Position numbers and translations under genes: made by a program. Under the pieces are notes generated by a model. That model was not told the DNA's origin. It ran no database searches and saw only the letters and a list, made by a program, of their open reading frames with translations. Shown here one piece after another: positions 34,695-43,976 of a stretch of 64,000 nucleotides of DNA; position 1 is the first letter of the stretch; each line of letters begins with the position of its first letter. Origin of the DNA: Clostridium sp. CAG:411 (GTDB lineage: Bacteria > Bacillota > Clostridia > Lachnospirales > Lachnospiraceae); NCBI GenBank assembly GCA_000437275.1, contig FR899730.1, positions 31,394 to 95,393 on the forward strand, given 5' to 3'.

Positions 34695-35591
34695 ATGGCA
34701 GATAATATCATAAAAAAAGTCAGGCATTTCTTTTATTGTATAGTTTGGATTGGAAAAGATAAAATTACAAAACCTTTTATCGGGCAGCCACAGATTAAAT
34801 CTGTGGAAGAAACCTATGAAAAGATTTTAACAGATCATGTATCTGTCAGCCGCTTTGGAGATGGAGAGTTTAAGTGGATGGCAGACTTACCACAGAATAC
34901 GTTTCAAAATCCATCCAAAGAGATGCAGCAACGACTGATTGAAATTAGTAAAAGCGATTTAGAAAACCATATTGTTTGTTTATCCGATACATTTGGTGAT
35001 TTAAAGCAATTTAATGCGTATGGAAGAGAATTTTGGGGCTGTTTTATGGGAATGTACCGTAAGAAATGGATGCGTTTTTTAAAGCCTGGAAAAGTATATT
35101 ATAATACGAATATGACACGTCCCTATATGGACTATGTAGATAAATCCCCTTGTGCCATGCGATTTGCCATGTTAAAGAAAATTTGGCAAGATAGAAAAGT
35201 TGTGTTAATTGAAGGGGAAAAATCAAGGCTGGGAGTGGGAAATGATTTGTTTTCTACTGCGGCATCGGTACAGCGAATATTAGCACCAGCAACAAATGCT
35301 TTTGATAAGTATAAAGAATTGCTAACGCGTGCATGTCAATTGGAGAAAGATACGTTAATTTTAATCGCACTGGGTCCAACGGCTACAATTTTGGCATATG
35401 ATTTGGCAAAGTGCGGGTATCAGGCATTGGATATTGGACATGTGGATGTGGAATATGAATGGTTTCAAATGGGTGCGACGAGTAAAGTTCCTCTAAAAAA
35501 TAAGTATGTAAATGAATCCTTACAAGGTCGCAATATTGGCGAACTTCAGGATGAAGAATATATTTCACAGATTATTGATAGGATTGAGTAA
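34695..35591 (+). CDS. GT-D type glycosyltransferase (DUF1792 family), stand-alone
   Basis: 298 residues matching the DUF1792 family, whose founding member (streptococcal dGT1) defined the GT-D fold and needs a DxE motif for metal and UDP-sugar. Here that motif is in SVSRFGDGEFKWM near residues 51-63. Further conserved blocks: ENHIVCLSD, YYNTNMTRPYMDYVDKSP, LIEGEKSRLGVGNDLF, IALGPTATILAYDL and DIGHVDVEYEW. AGGAGGTTT precedes the ATG. The same domain recurs, fused behind a GT2 domain, in the gene at 36638. The reading frame ends only 32 bases before the next GT2 start. Confidence 0.9.
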   Translation: MADNIIKKVRHFFYCIVWIGKDKITKPFIGQPQIKSVEETYEKILTDHVSVSRFGDGEFKWMADLPQNTFQNPSKEMQQRLIEISKSDLENHIVCLSDTFGDLKQFNAYGREFWGCFMGMYRKKWMRFLKPGKVYYNTNMTRPYMDYVDKSPCAMRFAMLKKIWQDRKVVLIEGEKSRLGVGNDLFSTAASVQRILAPATNAFDKYKELLTRACQLEKDTLILIALGPTATILAYDLAKCGYQALDIGHVDVEYEWFQMGATSKVPLKNKYVNESLQGRNIGELQDEEYISQIIDRIE

Positions 35592-35622
35592 ATTTAAGCG
35601 TATTACAGGGATAGGAGAACGT

Positions 35623-36621
35623 ATGATTTCAGTGATAGTACCGGTTTTTCGGGTAGAAAAGTTTTTAGACCAGTGTGTAAGGTCGATTCAGAACCAGACA
35701 TACAAAGATTTGGAAATTATATTAGTAGATGATGGAAGTGACGATAATTGTCCTGCCATGTGTGATGCCTATGCAAAAGAGGATCGCAGAATTAAAGTAA
35801 TACATAAAAAGAATGGTGGATTATCAGATGCGAGAAATGCAGGCTTAGAGATTGCAACTGGGGAGTATATTGCATTTGTAGATAGTGATGATTATATAGC
35901 TACGGATATGTATGAGAAAATGGCAGCAGTTATGGATACTATGCAGGATGTGGATGTAGTAGTCTGCCCTTTTCAAAAGGTGGCAGAAGAAGATTGCTAT
36001 AAAAAAGAAAATTCTCAAAATGATGTATGCAAGCACCGCATTTTAGAGCATGATGGGGTTGTACGAGAAATGTTTTTGGAACAGTATGAGCTATACATCG
36101 TTGCATGGAATAAATTATGTAGAAGGAAAATGTGGAAAGAAGTACGTTTCCCAGTGGGGAAAATACATGAAGATCAATACACAACCTATAAGATACTATA
36201 TGAGGCAAGGAAGGTTGCCTTCATGGAGCAGCCATTTTATTTTTACCGTCAGAGACAGGGAAGTATTATGAGCCGATTTAATGCCAAAGGCTGTATGGAC
36301 GATATCATGGCATTACAGGAAAAGATGCAGTTTTTTGAGAAAAAAAAAGAGTGGGAATATGCATGCTGTGCCAGTCGGAGTTTGGAGCATATGATCTATC
36401 ATTATCATAGGGCAGAAAAGTATAAAGAGAAGGATACAGCAAATGCGATTCGTACTTTATTTATAAAAGATTGGAAGCAAATAAAAAAGCAGAAAATAAA
36501 AGGCATTTCAAAAGAGAGGACAGCGTATTTTAATAGTTTTATGATTTCGGATGCATGGATGAAATGTTATATGAAATGTTATTGGAAGCTGCTCGGTTTA
36601 AAACGTAAGTTAAGGAAGTAA
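35623..36621 (+). CDS. GT2 glycosyltransferase (4)
   Basis: 332 residues from ATG 35623 (AGGAG six bases upstream; longer in-frame starts would run into the GT-D gene). MISVIVPVFRVEKFLDQCV, VDDGSDDNCP, FVDSDDY, then VAWNKLCRRKMW and IHEDQYTTYKILY. It is strikingly like the N-terminal half of the next gene (same VDDGSDD, KVIHKKN, AWNKL, KxHEDxxxxYKxLYE and RQRQGSI blocks), so the two arose by duplication. Together with the preceding GT-D gene it forms the split version of the fusion that follows. Confidence 0.9.
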   Translation: MISVIVPVFRVEKFLDQCVRSIQNQTYKDLEIILVDDGSDDNCPAMCDAYAKEDRRIKVIHKKNGGLSDARNAGLEIATGEYIAFVDSDDYIATDMYEKMAAVMDTMQDVDVVVCPFQKVAEEDCYKKENSQNDVCKHRILEHDGVVREMFLEQYELYIVAWNKLCRRKMWKEVRFPVGKIHEDQYTTYKILYEARKVAFMEQPFYFYRQRQGSIMSRFNAKGCMDDIMALQEKMQFFEKKKEWEYACCASRSLEHMIYHYHRAEKYKEKDTANAIRTLFIKDWKQIKKQKIKGISKERTAYFNSFMISDAWMKCYMKCYWKLLGLKRKLRK

Positions 36622-36637
36622 AAGAGGAGGAGTCGGT

Positions 36638-38494
36638 ATGATATCTGTTATTGTACCTGTTTATCGTGTAGAGTCATATATCGAATATTGTATACAATCA
36701 ATTCAAAATCAGACATATAAAGATTTGGAAATCATATTAGTGGATGACGGTAGTGACGATGGATGTCCGGAAATTTGCGACAGATACGCAAAAGAGGATA
36801 AGCGTATCAAGGTGATTCACAAAAAAAATGAAGGTTTAGCCAGTGCAAGAAATGTTGGATTGGAAGCAGCTACAGGGGAATATATTTCCTTTGTAGACAG
36901 TGATGATTATATACAAACGGAAATGTATGAAGTAATGGTGGCATTTTTGGAACGAAATCCAGATATAAATATTGCAATGTGCAGATATAAACAGGTAGAA
37001 GAGACCGATCATACGGTTTATTTTGATAGGGCGACAAAAGATTTTTATACATTAGATCATGATGCTATTGTGAAGGAAATGTTTTCCGAGCAATATGCCA
37101 TGTATGTAGTTGTATGGAATAAGCTATATCGGCGCACAGTATGGGAAACCTTGCGTTTTCCAGTTGGAAAACTCCACGAGGATGAATTTGTTTCTTATAA
37201 ATTTTTATATGAACAAAAGCGTATCGGCATTTATTATGATCGTTTTTATCATTATCGAAAACGACAGGGAAGCATTACACAGGAGAAGGAAGTGCAATCA
37301 TATTTGGATTGTACCCAGGCATTACAGCAGAAAATAGATTTTTTCAGGGAAAAAGAGCAAAATGAATATGCAATGTGCATCAGTCGTTCTTTAAGTACCC
37401 TAATCTACTATTTTCAATGTATAAAGAAAAAGGGAGATAAAAAGAGTGCAGCCCAGATTCGGAATATATTTTTGAAAGAGTGGAAAAGTACAAAGAAGGA
37501 AATATATAAAGAATTGCCAAAAGAGCGTAGAAGCTATTTTTCTTCTTTTGCTATCTCTGAGTTTGTTTTATATTTATATATGCCATTGTATTGGAAAGGA
37601 CTGAGCATAGTTAGAAAGATTAAAAGAAAGTTGCAGGGAAAGTATTATTTGTGGAAAGGGAAAAAACAGGCTGCCAGCAAAAAGAATCCCACTATTATGT
37701 CTATTGAGGAGACCTTGGAGACCATCATTGCAAAACGGTGTTCCGTTAGTCGATATGGAGATGGTGAGTATAAATGGATGGTGGGATTGCCACAAACCTC
37801 TTTCCAGCACTTTTCAAAGGAAATGCAGCATAGATTGTTGACGATTTGTAAGAGCGAGGAAGAAAATCATTTAATTTGTCTATCGGATGGTTTTGGAAAG
37901 CTGGATTACTTAAATAAAGAGGCACAATATTTCTGGTATACATTTATGGGAGAAAACAGAGAAAAATGGATTTCTTATTTAAAGCCTGGAAAGGTGTATT
38001 ATAACACGAATATGACACGCCCGTATATGGATTATGTTGATAAATCTCCTTGCGCACATCGCTTTGCATTATTAAAACAGATTTGGCAGGACAGAGATAT
38101 TATACTGATCGAGGGAGATAAGTCCAGATTAGGAATTGGAAACGATTTGTTTGAAACGGCTCGTTCTGTGAAACGTATCCTTGCACCTGCTAGGGATGCC
38201 TATGATAAGTATGCGGAAATTATGGAAGCGGCTTGTAAACAAGACAAGGATGCGTTGTATCTGATTGCGTTAGGACCTACAGCCACAATACTGGCTTATG
38301 ATTTGCACAAGACAGGGAGACAGGCTATTGATGTAGGGCATGTTGATATTGAGTATGAATGGTTTTTGATGGGAGCAACGAAGAAAGTGGCGATTGAAAA
38401 TAAATATGTCAATGAGGTAGATGCAGGATTGAATTGCAGAGAAATGTTAGATGAGACATATCAGTCACAAATCATAGAAAAAATAGAGTGGTAA
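36638..38494 (+). CDS. Bifunctional GT2 + GT-D (DUF1792) glycosyltransferase
   Basis: 618-residue fusion. Residues 1-~325 are a GT2 domain (MISVIVPVYRVESYIEYC, VDDGSDDGCP, FVDSDDY, VVWNKLYRRTVW, LHEDEFVSYKFLYE). A basic linker of ~30 residues (RKIKRKLQGKYYLWKGKKQ) leads to a DUF1792 GT-D domain from ~350: VSRYGDGEYKWM, YYNTNMTRPYMDYVDKSP, LIEGDKSRLGIGNDLF, IALGPTATILAYDL, DVGHVDIEYEW. Both halves are close copies of the two preceding separate genes, in swapped order. The protein probably adds two consecutive sugars. Start has GAGGAGGAG upstream; no frameshift or stop interrupts the fusion. Confidence 0.92.
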   Translation: MISVIVPVYRVESYIEYCIQSIQNQTYKDLEIILVDDGSDDGCPEICDRYAKEDKRIKVIHKKNEGLASARNVGLEAATGEYISFVDSDDYIQTEMYEVMVAFLERNPDINIAMCRYKQVEETDHTVYFDRATKDFYTLDHDAIVKEMFSEQYAMYVVVWNKLYRRTVWETLRFPVGKLHEDEFVSYKFLYEQKRIGIYYDRFYHYRKRQGSITQEKEVQSYLDCTQALQQKIDFFREKEQNEYAMCISRSLSTLIYYFQCIKKKGDKKSAAQIRNIFLKEWKSTKKEIYKELPKERRSYFSSFAISEFVLYLYMPLYWKGLSIVRKIKRKLQGKYYLWKGKKQAASKKNPTIMSIEETLETIIAKRCSVSRYGDGEYKWMVGLPQTSFQHFSKEMQHRLLTICKSEEENHLICLSDGFGKLDYLNKEAQYFWYTFMGENREKWISYLKPGKVYYNTNMTRPYMDYVDKSPCAHRFALLKQIWQDRDIILIEGDKSRLGIGNDLFETARSVKRILAPARDAYDKYAEIMEAACKQDKDALYLIALGPTATILAYDLHKTGRQAIDVGHVDIEYEWFLMGATKKVAIENKYVNEVDAGLNCREMLDETYQSQIIEKIEW

Positions 38495-38514
38495 AACATA
38501 GATGGAGGAAAAAT

Positions 38515-39555
38515 ATGAGCAACATGGAGGATTTGATTTCAGTTATTGTTCCTGTATATGGTGCGGAGAGTTATCTGGAAAAGTGTATTCGTTCCATTAT
38601 GAATCAAACATACCGAAATTTGGAAATTATTTTAGTGGATGATAAATCACCAGATGGCAGCGGAGAACTGTGTGATCAATTAGCAAAAGAGGACGAGCGT
38701 ATTATCGTGATTCACAGAGAAACAAATGGTGGCATTTCTGCGGCAAGAAATACAGGAATTGACATTGCCAAAGGAGCTTACATTGGATTTTCTGACTGTG
38801 ATGACTATATGCATGCAAGAAATTTTGAAATTTTGCATCGTCTATTGGTGGAGCATCAGGTAGATATTGTTGTAGCGGACTATTTAGAAATTGAGGATGA
38901 CGATAATGATCATCAGGATGCAGAGATTGCATATGAGCAAATTCAAATAGAGCATTATGGTGGAGTGGAATGTATGAACCACCTGTTGACAGAACGAAAT
39001 GTAAAAACAATCTTGCCTTGGAATAAATTGTATAAACGAAGCGTGTTTGATGTGGGAAATCGCTTCCCTGAAGGTATCAATGGAGAGGATGATTTTTGCA
39101 TTCCGCATTTATTGTGTGCAGCAGAAAAAGTAATCTATACGGATGTAGCTCTATATTATTGGAGAAAACGTCCGACCAGTTACAGTCGTTCCTTTAAATT
39201 ATCCAGAACGACCTATCTTTATGTATTAGAGGAACGGGAAGAATTTTTAAAAGATAAAATATCCGATGAATTAAAACATCGTTTTCTCGTTCACTATATG
39301 GAAATATTATGGGATTTTTATTATTTGGTAAAAATTAATTACCCAAATGAAAAAGAACGCTATAGAAGTTATCGTAAGAAATTCCAAAATAAATATGAAG
39401 AGAATAAACATATCCTTCATATATCCAAAAAGAAGAAATTAAAGTGGGATGTGTTTAGAAAGGCAATTTTTATCAGTGATGTCTGGTACAAAATCGATCA
39501 AATAAAAAGAAAGACCATTCGAAAAATGAAGGGAATTGACAATTATTATAATTAA
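38515..39555 (+). CDS. GT2 glycosyltransferase (5)
   Basis: 346 residues from ATG 38515 (ATGGAGGA eight bases before). LISVIVPVYGAESYLEKC, then VDDKSPDGSG (Lys in place of the usual Gly of DDGS), GFSDCDDYMH as the DxD site, LPWNKLYKRSVF and NGEDDFCIPHLL. The long basic C-terminal segment (HISKKKKLKWDV, RKTIRKMKG) suggests membrane contact. Follows the fusion gene by 20 bases; a 75-base gap follows before the next GT2. Confidence 0.9.
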   Translation: MSNMEDLISVIVPVYGAESYLEKCIRSIMNQTYRNLEIILVDDKSPDGSGELCDQLAKEDERIIVIHRETNGGISAARNTGIDIAKGAYIGFSDCDDYMHARNFEILHRLLVEHQVDIVVADYLEIEDDDNDHQDAEIAYEQIQIEHYGGVECMNHLLTERNVKTILPWNKLYKRSVFDVGNRFPEGINGEDDFCIPHLLCAAEKVIYTDVALYYWRKRPTSYSRSFKLSRTTYLYVLEEREEFLKDKISDELKHRFLVHYMEILWDFYYLVKINYPNEKERYRSYRKKFQNKYEENKHILHISKKKKLKWDVFRKAIFISDVWYKIDQIKRKTIRKMKGIDNYYN

Positions 39556-39630
39556 AAAAGTTTGAACGAATGCTTTTGCAGTAAATTTTGTAAATATTCA
39601 TACAAGCATTGACAGGAAAGGAAATTTTGC

Positions 39631-40590
39631 ATGGAGAGCATGATAAGTATCATAATACCAGTTTATAAAGTAGAACAATATGTAGAACGTTGCATAAAAT
39701 GCATACAGGCACAGACTTACACAAAGTGGGAGGCAATTTTTGTAGATGATGGCTCACCAGATAAAAGTGGAGAAATTTGTGAGAAGTATGCGAAAGAGGA
39801 TAGCAGAATTAGGGTGATACATAAAAAGAATGCAGGTGTAGCGGCGGCAAGAAATACAGGGATCATTAGTGCAGAAGGGGAGTTTATTGCATTTATAGAT
39901 AGTGATGATTATGCACATCCACAGTATTTAGAATATTTAATGAAGTTACAGAAAAAGTATGATGCAGATTTGGCAATTGTGGGATATGAACTGTCTTATG
40001 GAAGTGACATAGGAGAGGGAAAGCCACAAGGGGAAGTTGAAGTGATGGACAGTGCAGAAGCGATTGAAAAAATAATGGAAAATCAACAGTTTTGCAGTCC
40101 ATGGTCTAAATTATACAAGAAAAAACTGTTTGAGAAAATTAGATATCCAGAGGGTGCAATTTATGAAGATTTAATGACTGCATTTGAAATTTTTCAGGCA
40201 GCAGATACCATTGTGTATCAAAATATACCATTGTACTATTATTTTCAGGTATCAGAAAGTATTACAAGAAGTGAGTTTCATTATGGAAAGCTGGATGAGG
40301 CAATTGCATTAAAAAAACAGTATGAATTTATTTCCAAGCATTTTCCAAGTTTGTCCAAACAGGCAAAATACAAATATTTATATAATGTGTATGGACATAT
40401 CTTGTGTTTAGTTAAAGCAGAGGATACATATGGAAAGCAAAAATATGAAGAATTTTGTAAAGTCTTTAATGAAAATATAGATTTTTTCAAGCAATATGGT
40501 GACTTAGATAAAAAGCAGAAATTTCGTTGTGGCATGATAAGACATCCTAAACTATATCGCATGTTATATAAATTGACAAAAAAAGTTTGA
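39631..40590 (+). CDS. GT2 glycosyltransferase (6)
   Basis: 319 residues. MISIIIPVYKVEQYVERC, VDDGSPDKSG, FIDSDDYAHP, CSPWSKLYKKKLF (Ser replaces the Asn of the WNKLYK pattern) and IYEDLMTAFEIF. Ribosome binding site GGAAAGGAAA before ATG 39631. Preceded by 75 bases with no clear promoter. Overlaps nothing; its stop is 14 bases before the second pyruvyltransferase gene. Typical length for the family; donor unknown. Confidence 0.9.
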   Translation: MESMISIIIPVYKVEQYVERCIKCIQAQTYTKWEAIFVDDGSPDKSGEICEKYAKEDSRIRVIHKKNAGVAAARNTGIISAEGEFIAFIDSDDYAHPQYLEYLMKLQKKYDADLAIVGYELSYGSDIGEGKPQGEVEVMDSAEAIEKIMENQQFCSPWSKLYKKKLFEKIRYPEGAIYEDLMTAFEIFQAADTIVYQNIPLYYYFQVSESITRSEFHYGKLDEAIALKKQYEFISKHFPSLSKQAKYKYLYNVYGHILCLVKAEDTYGKQKYEEFCKVFNENIDFFKQYGDLDKKQKFRCGMIRHPKLYRMLYKLTKKV

Positions 40591-40603
40591 TTTGGAGGAA
40601 AGT

Positions 40604-41716
40604 ATGAAAGTTGGAATAATTTCAATGCAGCGAATTATAAATTATGGTTCGTATCTGCAAGCGTATTCGTTGAAAAAAACAATTGAGCAACTGGGACATG
40701 AAGTAGAATTTGTAGATTATACAGTGGAGCCACCGATTGTTCCTCAAAAAGAGGTGTATGAGCCAAGAAAAAGAAAAAATATTGTTCAAAAAGCAGTAAA
40801 TTATATATGGGAACATCGAACTGCCAAGAGCAGAAAGATACGAAAGTATAATCGTTATTTGATGGAGTTGGGAAAGGACTTTAGAACAAAGTATTTTTCG
40901 GAATTAGGAATAACGGAGGAGAGAAAATGTCGTGCAAAGGAAGATGTGATTGTAATTGGCAGTGATGAAGTATTTAATTGCCTACAGACAAATCCAGATG
41001 TAGGATATTCCAAAGAATTGTTTGGAAAGAATGCAAATGCAAAAAGGGTGATTAGTTATGCAGCTTCCTTTGGAACTACCACGGTAGATGGTTTAGAACA
41101 GTATGGAATTAAGGGTGAAGTGGCAGAACTGTTGAAAAAAATGGATGCGATTTCTGTTAGAGATAAAAATTCAATAAAAGTAATTGAACAGTTGGTTGGT
41201 ATAGAGCCTGCATACCATGTAGATCCTGTCTTTTTATGTGCCTATGAAGGAAAGATACCCGTTAGTGTACCGATGCAGGATTACATTATTGTATATGGGT
41301 ATAAAGACCGTATTACCGAAGAAGAAGCAAAGGAGATAAACCGTTTTGCTGAAAAAGAAGGAAAAAAGGTTATCACAATTGGACAGAAGCAAAGATTAGA
41401 ATGGGAACACATACAACCCTCGCCATTTGAAGTGTTAGCATATTTTCAACATGCAGATTATATAATCACAGATACGTTTCATGGTTCTGTATTTTCGATT
41501 AAATATGGGAAAAAATTTGCAACAATTATTCGGGAGGCAAATGTCCAGAAGTTGACAGATTTATTAGAGCGTTTCAGCTTGTGCGATAGAATTGTAACAA
41601 AGATTCAGGACTTGGAAAGTGTATTGAAAAAAGAGATAGATGTGGCATCTGTACAGGAAAAAATCGAAAAAGAAGTTGAAAAAAGTAAGCAATATTTAGA
41701 AAAGTCTATGAAATAA
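40604..41716 (+). CDS. Polysaccharide pyruvyltransferase family protein (2)
   Basis: 370-residue PS_pyruv_trans family member: MKVGIISMQRIINYGSYLQA, DVIVIGSDEVFN, then DYIITDTFHGSVFSIKY. TTTGGAGG lies just before ATG 40604. It is immediately upstream of the FrhB-like iron-sulfur protein, a pairing common in polysaccharide loci of Firmicutes and Bacteroidetes, where the two may act together. Only moderate similarity to family member (1) at 24561. Sugar target unknown. Confidence 0.87.
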   Translation: MKVGIISMQRIINYGSYLQAYSLKKTIEQLGHEVEFVDYTVEPPIVPQKEVYEPRKRKNIVQKAVNYIWEHRTAKSRKIRKYNRYLMELGKDFRTKYFSELGITEERKCRAKEDVIVIGSDEVFNCLQTNPDVGYSKELFGKNANAKRVISYAASFGTTTVDGLEQYGIKGEVAELLKKMDAISVRDKNSIKVIEQLVGIEPAYHVDPVFLCAYEGKIPVSVPMQDYIIVYGYKDRITEEEAKEINRFAEKEGKKVITIGQKQRLEWEHIQPSPFEVLAYFQHADYIITDTFHGSVFSIKYGKKFATIIREANVQKLTDLLERFSLCDRIVTKIQDLESVLKKEIDVASVQEKIEKEVEKSKQYLEKSMK

Positions 41717-41796
41717 TATAGCTTTATAGGTATAAAAGTAAGCGAAAGTTTGAAGCTGTGTGTGAAACATTTGCATAAATAAAAGGAGAGAAAAGT

Positions 41797-42960
41797 TTGG
41801 AAATCTGTAAATTACAGCAATGTACGGGATGTTTTGCTTGCAAAGCAATCTGTCCTAAAAACGCTATAAAAGTAGCGACGGATCAGTATGGAAGTACATT
41901 CCCACAGATTGACACTGAAAAATGTGTCAAATGTAATCTTTGTAAAAAGGTCTGTCCAAACCAGATAGAAAAGAAGTTTACATATCCTGAAACATGTTTT
42001 GCAGCTTGGAGTTTGAATAAGGCGGACAGAGAATCCTGTGCTTCTGGTGGAATTGCAACTGGTTTGGGACGTTATATTATTGAGCAAGGTGGAGTTGTAT
42101 TTGGAGCTTCTTTCTTGAAAGAGAAGGAGTTAGAGCTTGTGTTTTCTAAAGCGGAGAATATGGAAGAGTTAGAAAAGTTTAAAACATCCAAATATGTACA
42201 AGCAGATACCTCTAATGTATATGAAAAAGTAAAACAGGAACTTTTGCAGGATCGGCAGGTACTTTTTATAGGAACGCCATGTCAGGTGGCAGGAGTACAG
42301 GGCTATTTACAGAAGCCATATGAAAAACTTTTGACGGTAGATATTATCTGCCATGGAGTGAATCCAATGCAATATTTAAGGCAACATGCAAAGACAGTAT
42401 GTAAGACAAAACAAGTGTCGTATCCGACCTTTAGAGGAGCGAAAGATTATGCCATGCGGTTCTTTAATAAAAAGCATGAATTAATCTATGAAAAGGATGC
42501 ATATGAAGATTACTATTTTCGTGCCTTTTTGTGTAGCATGATGTGTAGAGAAAATTGCTATGTCTGTCCCTATGCAAGAACAGAACGAATCTCTGATTTG
42601 ACGATTGGAGATTTTTGGGGATTAGACAAGCAAACATTAAAAGAGAGTTATAATGGAAAGGTTTCCGTCATATTGCAAAATACAGAAAAGGGAGAAAAAT
42701 TGTTATCTGTATGTGCAGAGGGACTTTATATGGAAGAACGCACGGTGGAAGAAGCCTTAAAAGAAAATGAACAATTAAGAAAAACTGCGTCAAAATATAA
42801 AGACCGAGAAATCTTTTTAACGCACTATCCTCAATTGGGATTTGATGGAGCAATGAAGAAAACTTGTCTCAAAAGGGAGATTATGCAGCTAAAGTATAAA
42901 AAAACAAAATGGAACATAAAGCGTTGTCTAAAAAGAATCATAGGTAGACAGGATAGATAA
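41797..42960 (+). CDS. FrhB-like iron-sulfur flavoprotein (coenzyme F420 hydrogenase beta-like)
   Basis: 387 residues, probably from TTG 41797 with AAGGAGAG seven bases before it. The N-terminus has two 4Fe-4S clusters: CTGCFACKAICPKNAI and CVKCNLCKKVCPNQ. The FrhB_FdhB domains follow, with SGGIATGLGRYII, FIGTPCQVAGVQGYL, TVDIICHGV and CSMMCRENCYVCPYA, and LTIGDFWGL. Proteins of this kind in glycan loci are thought to carry out a redox step linked to the neighbouring pyruvyltransferase-like enzyme, but no reaction has been established in the sequence. The 80-base gap before it has no obvious promoter. Confidence 0.85.
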   Translation: MEICKLQQCTGCFACKAICPKNAIKVATDQYGSTFPQIDTEKCVKCNLCKKVCPNQIEKKFTYPETCFAAWSLNKADRESCASGGIATGLGRYIIEQGGVVFGASFLKEKELELVFSKAENMEELEKFKTSKYVQADTSNVYEKVKQELLQDRQVLFIGTPCQVAGVQGYLQKPYEKLLTVDIICHGVNPMQYLRQHAKTVCKTKQVSYPTFRGAKDYAMRFFNKKHELIYEKDAYEDYYFRAFLCSMMCRENCYVCPYARTERISDLTIGDFWGLDKQTLKESYNGKVSVILQNTEKGEKLLSVCAEGLYMEERTVEEALKENEQLRKTASKYKDREIFLTHYPQLGFDGAMKKTCLKREIMQLKYKKTKWNIKRCLKRIIGRQDR

Positions 42961-42976
42961 GGTAGAGGTGTTATAG

Positions 42977-43975
42977 ATGAATGTAAACATAATCAGTAAA
43001 TATCGTTCTCAACTGATGGGTATTGCCATCGTACTGGTTGCATTATTTCATAGCAATATTGTCAGAGCAAACAATGTTTTGGATTATCTTTGTTTTAGCG
43101 GAGATATAGGAGTAGATATGTTCTTTTTCCTCTCTGGCTTTGGCATGTTTTATGCGTATTTGAAAAAGCCTACAGTACAAGGGTTTTACTGGAAACGTTT
43201 AGTTAGAATTGTACCTGTTTGGTTTTTGGTGAATTTATATATTCAATTGGATAATGCGGGATTTCAGGTACAACACATAAATTTGTTGGAATTTTTCAAA
43301 CAAATGACAGGCTTTAGTTTTTGGATAGATGGAAATTTATATTTTTGGTATATTCCAGCACAGTTGGCATTCTACCTCATCACGCCATTGTTTATGTATT
43401 TTTACAGGAAGGATAAAAAAAATGCCTATGCGGTGTTTGGAATTGCATGGATTATTTTGTTACTTGTAAGTATATTGTTGCATGATGCAAAATATTTTAT
43501 ATTTCTATTTCGTTGGCCAGTGTACTTTTTAGGAATCGGTATAGGTGAATTAAGCTATAAACAGAAAAGTATTTCCAAAAGACAGATTACGGCACTTATG
43601 TTTCTTATGTTGGCAGGTTTTGTGTTAGTAGATTTTATCAGAAAAAATAATGGACATGGTATGATAAGATATGACTTCAAATATTTTGCTTATGTAGTGA
43701 TTGTCATTCCATTCGTTTTTGGGTTGTCATGGATTTTTTCAAAGATTAAATGGAGAAAGGTTATACTAAGCTTTTTAGGTGGGATTACATTGGAAATATA
43801 CCTGTTGCATGAGTTTATACTTAGAAAGATTTGCAGTGCGGTAGAGAAAATACCATTTGATTCTTGTGGAATTATTTTTAATATATTGGTGTTCATTGTG
43901 GCAGTTGGCATTTCATGGTTGTTGCATAGCTGTGTTACCTGTGTGGAGAAATGGAATAAAGAGAAAGTGAAATAG
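42977..43975 (+). CDS. Acyltransferase-3 family membrane O-acyltransferase (3)
   Basis: 332-residue polytopic protein: SQLMGIAIVLVALFHSNI with the conserved His in helix 1, GVDMFFFLSGFGMFYAY after it, FYWKRLVRIVPVWFLVN, and a C-terminal GGITLEIYLLHEFIL. This is the OafA-like pattern of sugar O-acetyltransferases. AGGTGTTATAG precedes the ATG. It starts 16 bases after the FrhB-like gene and ends one base before the first of the large GT-C-like proteins, so all are co-transcribed. Confidence 0.88.
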   Translation: MNVNIISKYRSQLMGIAIVLVALFHSNIVRANNVLDYLCFSGDIGVDMFFFLSGFGMFYAYLKKPTVQGFYWKRLVRIVPVWFLVNLYIQLDNAGFQVQHINLLEFFKQMTGFSFWIDGNLYFWYIPAQLAFYLITPLFMYFYRKDKKNAYAVFGIAWIILLLVSILLHDAKYFIFLFRWPVYFLGIGIGELSYKQKSISKRQITALMFLMLAGFVLVDFIRKNNGHGMIRYDFKYFAYVVIVIPFVFGLSWIFSKIKWRKVILSFLGGITLEIYLLHEFILRKICSAVEKIPFDSCGIIFNILVFIVAVGISWLLHSCVTCVEKWNKEKVK

Positions 43976-43976
43976 T

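Noticed and set aside
39556..39630. Inverted repeat AATGCTT/AAGCATT between two GT2 genes as a terminator
   Set aside because: Seven pairs around a 26-base loop and no T-run; likely chance in AT-rich DNA.
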